Below, piece by piece: positions 4,618-6,443 of a stretch of DNA of 6,443 nucleotides. The position numbers were made by a program, and so were the translations under genes. The stretch comes from JBOHSA01 sp050732995 (GTDB lineage: Bacteria > Gemmatimonadota > Gemmatimonadetes > Gemmatimonadales > GWC2-71-9): NCBI GenBank assembly GCA_050732995.1, contig JBOHSA010000068.1, forward strand, positions 1 to 6,443, written 5' to 3'. The notes under the pieces are model-generated. The model had not been told where the DNA came from and searched no databases. It saw nothing but the letters and a program-made list of their open reading frames with translations. Position 1 is the first letter of the stretch. The number at the start of each line of letters is the position of its first letter.

Positions 4618-6443
4618 ATGACTGTTTCCACCCGCAAAGGGCAGCTCGACCTGAGCGCCAACGCCATCACCGTACTCGAGCGCCGCTACCTCGTGAAGAA
4701 CGACCAGGGGGTGCCCGCCGAGCGCCCCGAGGATCTGTTCTGGCGCGTCGCCCGGGCGGTCGCTGCCCCAGACAGCCGCTACGGCGCCTCGGCCAAGGCG
4801 GTCGAGGGGCTGGCCGAGACGTTCTTCGAGCTGATGGCCACGCGGGTGTGGATGCCGAACTCGCCCACGCTGATGAACGCCGGCCGGCCTCTGGGCCAGC
4901 TCTCGGCGTGCTTCGTGCTGCCCGTGGACGACGCGCTCTCCAACGGCCAGAGCGGCATCTACGACACGCTCCGCGCGATGGCGCTGGTGCATCAATCGGG
5001 CGGCGGCACCGGGTTCTCCTTCTCCCGGCTGCGCCCCAAGAACGACGTCGTGCGCTCGACTATGGGCGTGGCCTCGGGCCCCGTCTCCTTCATGAAGCTG
5101 TACGACGCTTCGACCGATGTGGTGAAGCAGGGCGGCACCCGGCGCGGGGCGAACATGGGCATCCTGCGCGTCGATCACCCCGACATCCTCGATTTCATCA
5201 CCTGCAAGGACGACCTCACGCAGGTCACGAACTTCAACATCTCCGTCGCCGTGACCGACGTCTTCATGCGGGCGCTGGAGGACGGCACCGCCTACGACCT
5301 CGTCCATCCGCGGACCGGCCGGGTGGTGGGGCAGCTCGATGCGCGCGAGGTGTTCCGCCGCATCGTCCACGGGGCGTGGAAGACGGGCGAGCCCGGGGTC
5401 TACTTCATCGACCGGGCCAACCACTACAACCCGGTGCCGCACCTCGGCAGTTACGAGGCGACCAATCCGTGCGGCGAGCAGCCGCTCCTGCCGTACGACG
5501 TCTGCAACCTTGGCTCGATCAACCTCGGCCTGTTCGCCAAGGACGGGGGGGGGGACGTGGACTGGGAGCGCCTGCGCACCGCCGTGCACCTGTGCACGCA
5601 CTTCCTGGACAACGTCATCGACGCCAACAAATACCCGCTCACCGAGATCGACGAGCTGGCCCGCCGGATTCGGCGCATCGGGCTCGGGGTGATGGGCTGG
5701 GCGGACCTGCTCGTGCGCCTCGGGATCCCGTACAACACCGAGGAGGGGGTCGCCCTGGGCCGGCGGGTGATGGAGTTCGTGGACGAAGAGGCGAAATCGG
5801 CCTCCGAGCGGCTGGCTGAGCAGCGCGGCGAGTTCCCGGAGTGGGAGCGCTCGATCTGGGGCCCGGACGCGACTGGCGCGCGCGGCCCGCAGGGCGAGCG
5901 CCTCCGACCGATGCGGCGGCTGCGTAACTGCAACCTCACCACGGTGGCGCCCACGGGCACGATCTCGATCATCGCTGGCTGCTCGTCGGGGATCGAGCCG
6001 CTGTTCGCCGTGGCGTTCATGCGCAACCAAGCGGGCGTCCTGATGCCCGATGTGAACGAAGACTTCGTCGCCCTCGCCCGGCGCGAAGGCTGGTATTCGG
6101 ACGACCTGGTGCGGCGGATCGCCGAGGCGGGCCACATCCACTTCGATGAGGTGCCGGCGTCGTGGCAGCGGGTGTTCGTCACGGCCCACGACGTGACGCC
6201 CGAATGGCACATCCAGATGCAGGCCGCGTTCCAGGCGTTCACCGATTCGGCGATTTCCAAGACCTGCAACTTCCCCAACGCGGCCACCGAGGAGGACGTG
6301 GAGCACATCTATCGCTACGCCTACCGGCTGGGCTGCAAGGGCGTGACGGTGTACCGCGATGGGGCGCGCGCGCTGCAGGTGCTCTCGACCGGCGCGACCG
6401 CCAAGAAGGTGCAGGAGCAGGCGGGGCAGGGCGGGGGGGGGGG
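4618..6443 (+). CDS. nrdJ: Adenosylcobalamin-dependent (class II) ribonucleoside-diphosphate reductase, 3'-partial
   Basis: Reduces ribonucleotides to deoxyribonucleotides using a cobalamin-generated thiyl radical, so it needs no oxygen and no separate radical subunit. The first 608 codons are present and uninterrupted. Visible motifs: N81-S-P-T-L-M-N-A-G; C98 in A-C-F-V-L-P-V-D-D; G128-G-G-T-G-F-S-F-S-R-L-R-P; the catalytic N283-P-C285-G-E287 triad; C296 in V-C-N-L-G-S-I-N-L; P445-T-G-T-I-S with G-C-S-S-G-I-E-P; and the class II signature G572-C-K-G-V-T-V-Y-R-D-G. C285 is expected to carry the radical, with C98 and C296 as the reducing pair. There is no N-terminal ATP-cone, so the usual dATP overall-activity control is probably absent at this end. 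The C-terminal part, expected to hold the re-reducing Cys pair, lies beyond the window. A G10 run at 5545-5554 falls in a loop that varies in the family. Confidence 0.95.
   Translation, partial: MTVSTRKGQLDLSANAITVLERRYLVKNDQGVPAERPEDLFWRVARAVAAPDSRYGASAKAVEGLAETFFELMATRVWMPNSPTLMNAGRPLGQLSACFVLPVDDALSNGQSGIYDTLRAMALVHQSGGGTGFSFSRLRPKNDVVRSTMGVASGPVSFMKLYDASTDVVKQGGTRRGANMGILRVDHPDILDFITCKDDLTQVTNFNISVAVTDVFMRALEDGTAYDLVHPRTGRVVGQLDAREVFRRIVHGAWKTGEPGVYFIDRANHYNPVPHLGSYEATNPCGEQPLLPYDVCNLGSINLGLFAKDGGGDVDWERLRTAVHLCTHFLDNVIDANKYPLTEIDELARRIRRIGLGVMGWADLLVRLGIPYNTEEGVALGRRVMEFVDEEAKSASERLAEQRGEFPEWERSIWGPDATGARGPQGERLRPMRRLRNCNLTTVAPTGTISIIAGCSSGIEPLFAVAFMRNQAGVLMPDVNEDFVALARREGWYSDDLVRRIAEAGHIHFDEVPASWQRVFVTAHDVTPEWHIQMQAAFQAFTDSAISKTCNFPNAATEEDVEHIYRYAYRLGCKGVTVYRDGARALQVLSTGATAKKVQEQAGQGGGG
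5545..5554 (+). repeat. G10 homopolymer within nrdJ
   Basis: Ten G encode K-D-G-G-G-D just after the C-N-L-G-S-I-N-L active-site segment. The reading frame on both sides belongs to nrdJ, so the length as given is correct for an intact protein. A one-base error or slip here would destroy this enzyme. Confidence 0.8.
6433..6443 (+). repeat. Terminal run of at least 11 G
   Basis: The window ends in 11 consecutive G after a Q-E-Q-A-G-Q-G coding stretch of nrdJ. It may be a genuine Gly-coding linker before the C-terminal domain, or the point where sequencing or assembly failed. Confidence 0.7.

Noticed and set aside
4848..5819. Open frame of 323 codons on the + strand overlapping nrdJ
   Set aside because: An out-of-frame shadow with an Arg/Gly-rich product, lying fully inside the clear nrdJ reading frame.
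4588..6306. Long open frame of 572 codons on the minus strand opposite nrdJ
   Set aside because: Same antisense composition effect. The + strand has all class II reductase motifs in order, and the minus-strand product shows no family features.

Overview
This is a very GC-rich, densely coding bacterial segment with all four genes on the + strand. The source is most likely a Gemmatimonadota-like member of the FCB group, from a metagenome or draft assembly. Four things suggest this: GC is high almost throughout; a TolB-type propeller is fused to an outer-membrane barrel; a zinc-ribbon Ser/Thr kinase carries an envelope-facing tail; and the kinase promoter has a -7 box fitting the Bacteroidota consensus TAnnTTTG. 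The phylum is an inference; the genes alone do not prove it.

Layout. (1) 2-1939: the 3' part of a gene for a beta-propeller plus Omp85/surface-antigen-type barrel; its true start lies before the window. (2) 1940-2023: a short intergenic gap with a convincing promoter and Shine-Dalgarno. (3) 2024-3940: a membrane-anchored eukaryotic-like Ser/Thr kinase with an N-terminal zinc ribbon. After one membrane span come a Gly-rich linker, a PEGA domain and a TonB C-terminal-like domain. (4) 3913(?)-4446: a gamma-class carbonic anhydrase-like hexapeptide-repeat protein that overlaps or abuts the kinase gene and is probably co-transcribed with it. (5) 4447-4617: an intergenic region with a perfect 8-bp hairpin (possible terminator) and a possible promoter. 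(6) 4618-6443: a class II (adenosylcobalamin-dependent) ribonucleotide reductase, nrdJ, running off the end, where the window stops in a run of 11 G.

How they fit together. The first gene and the kinase both concern the cell envelope, but the kinase has its own promoter, so a shared pathway is only suggested. Kinase and carbonic anhydrase look like a two-gene operon. nrdJ is a separate housekeeping unit for dNTP synthesis. I see no mobile element, CRISPR array, tRNA or rRNA. The most unusual item is the kinase, which joins a cytoplasmic zinc ribbon and kinase to a PEGA plus TonB-like tail across the membrane, with a G9 tract in the linker where a one-base slip would remove that tail.
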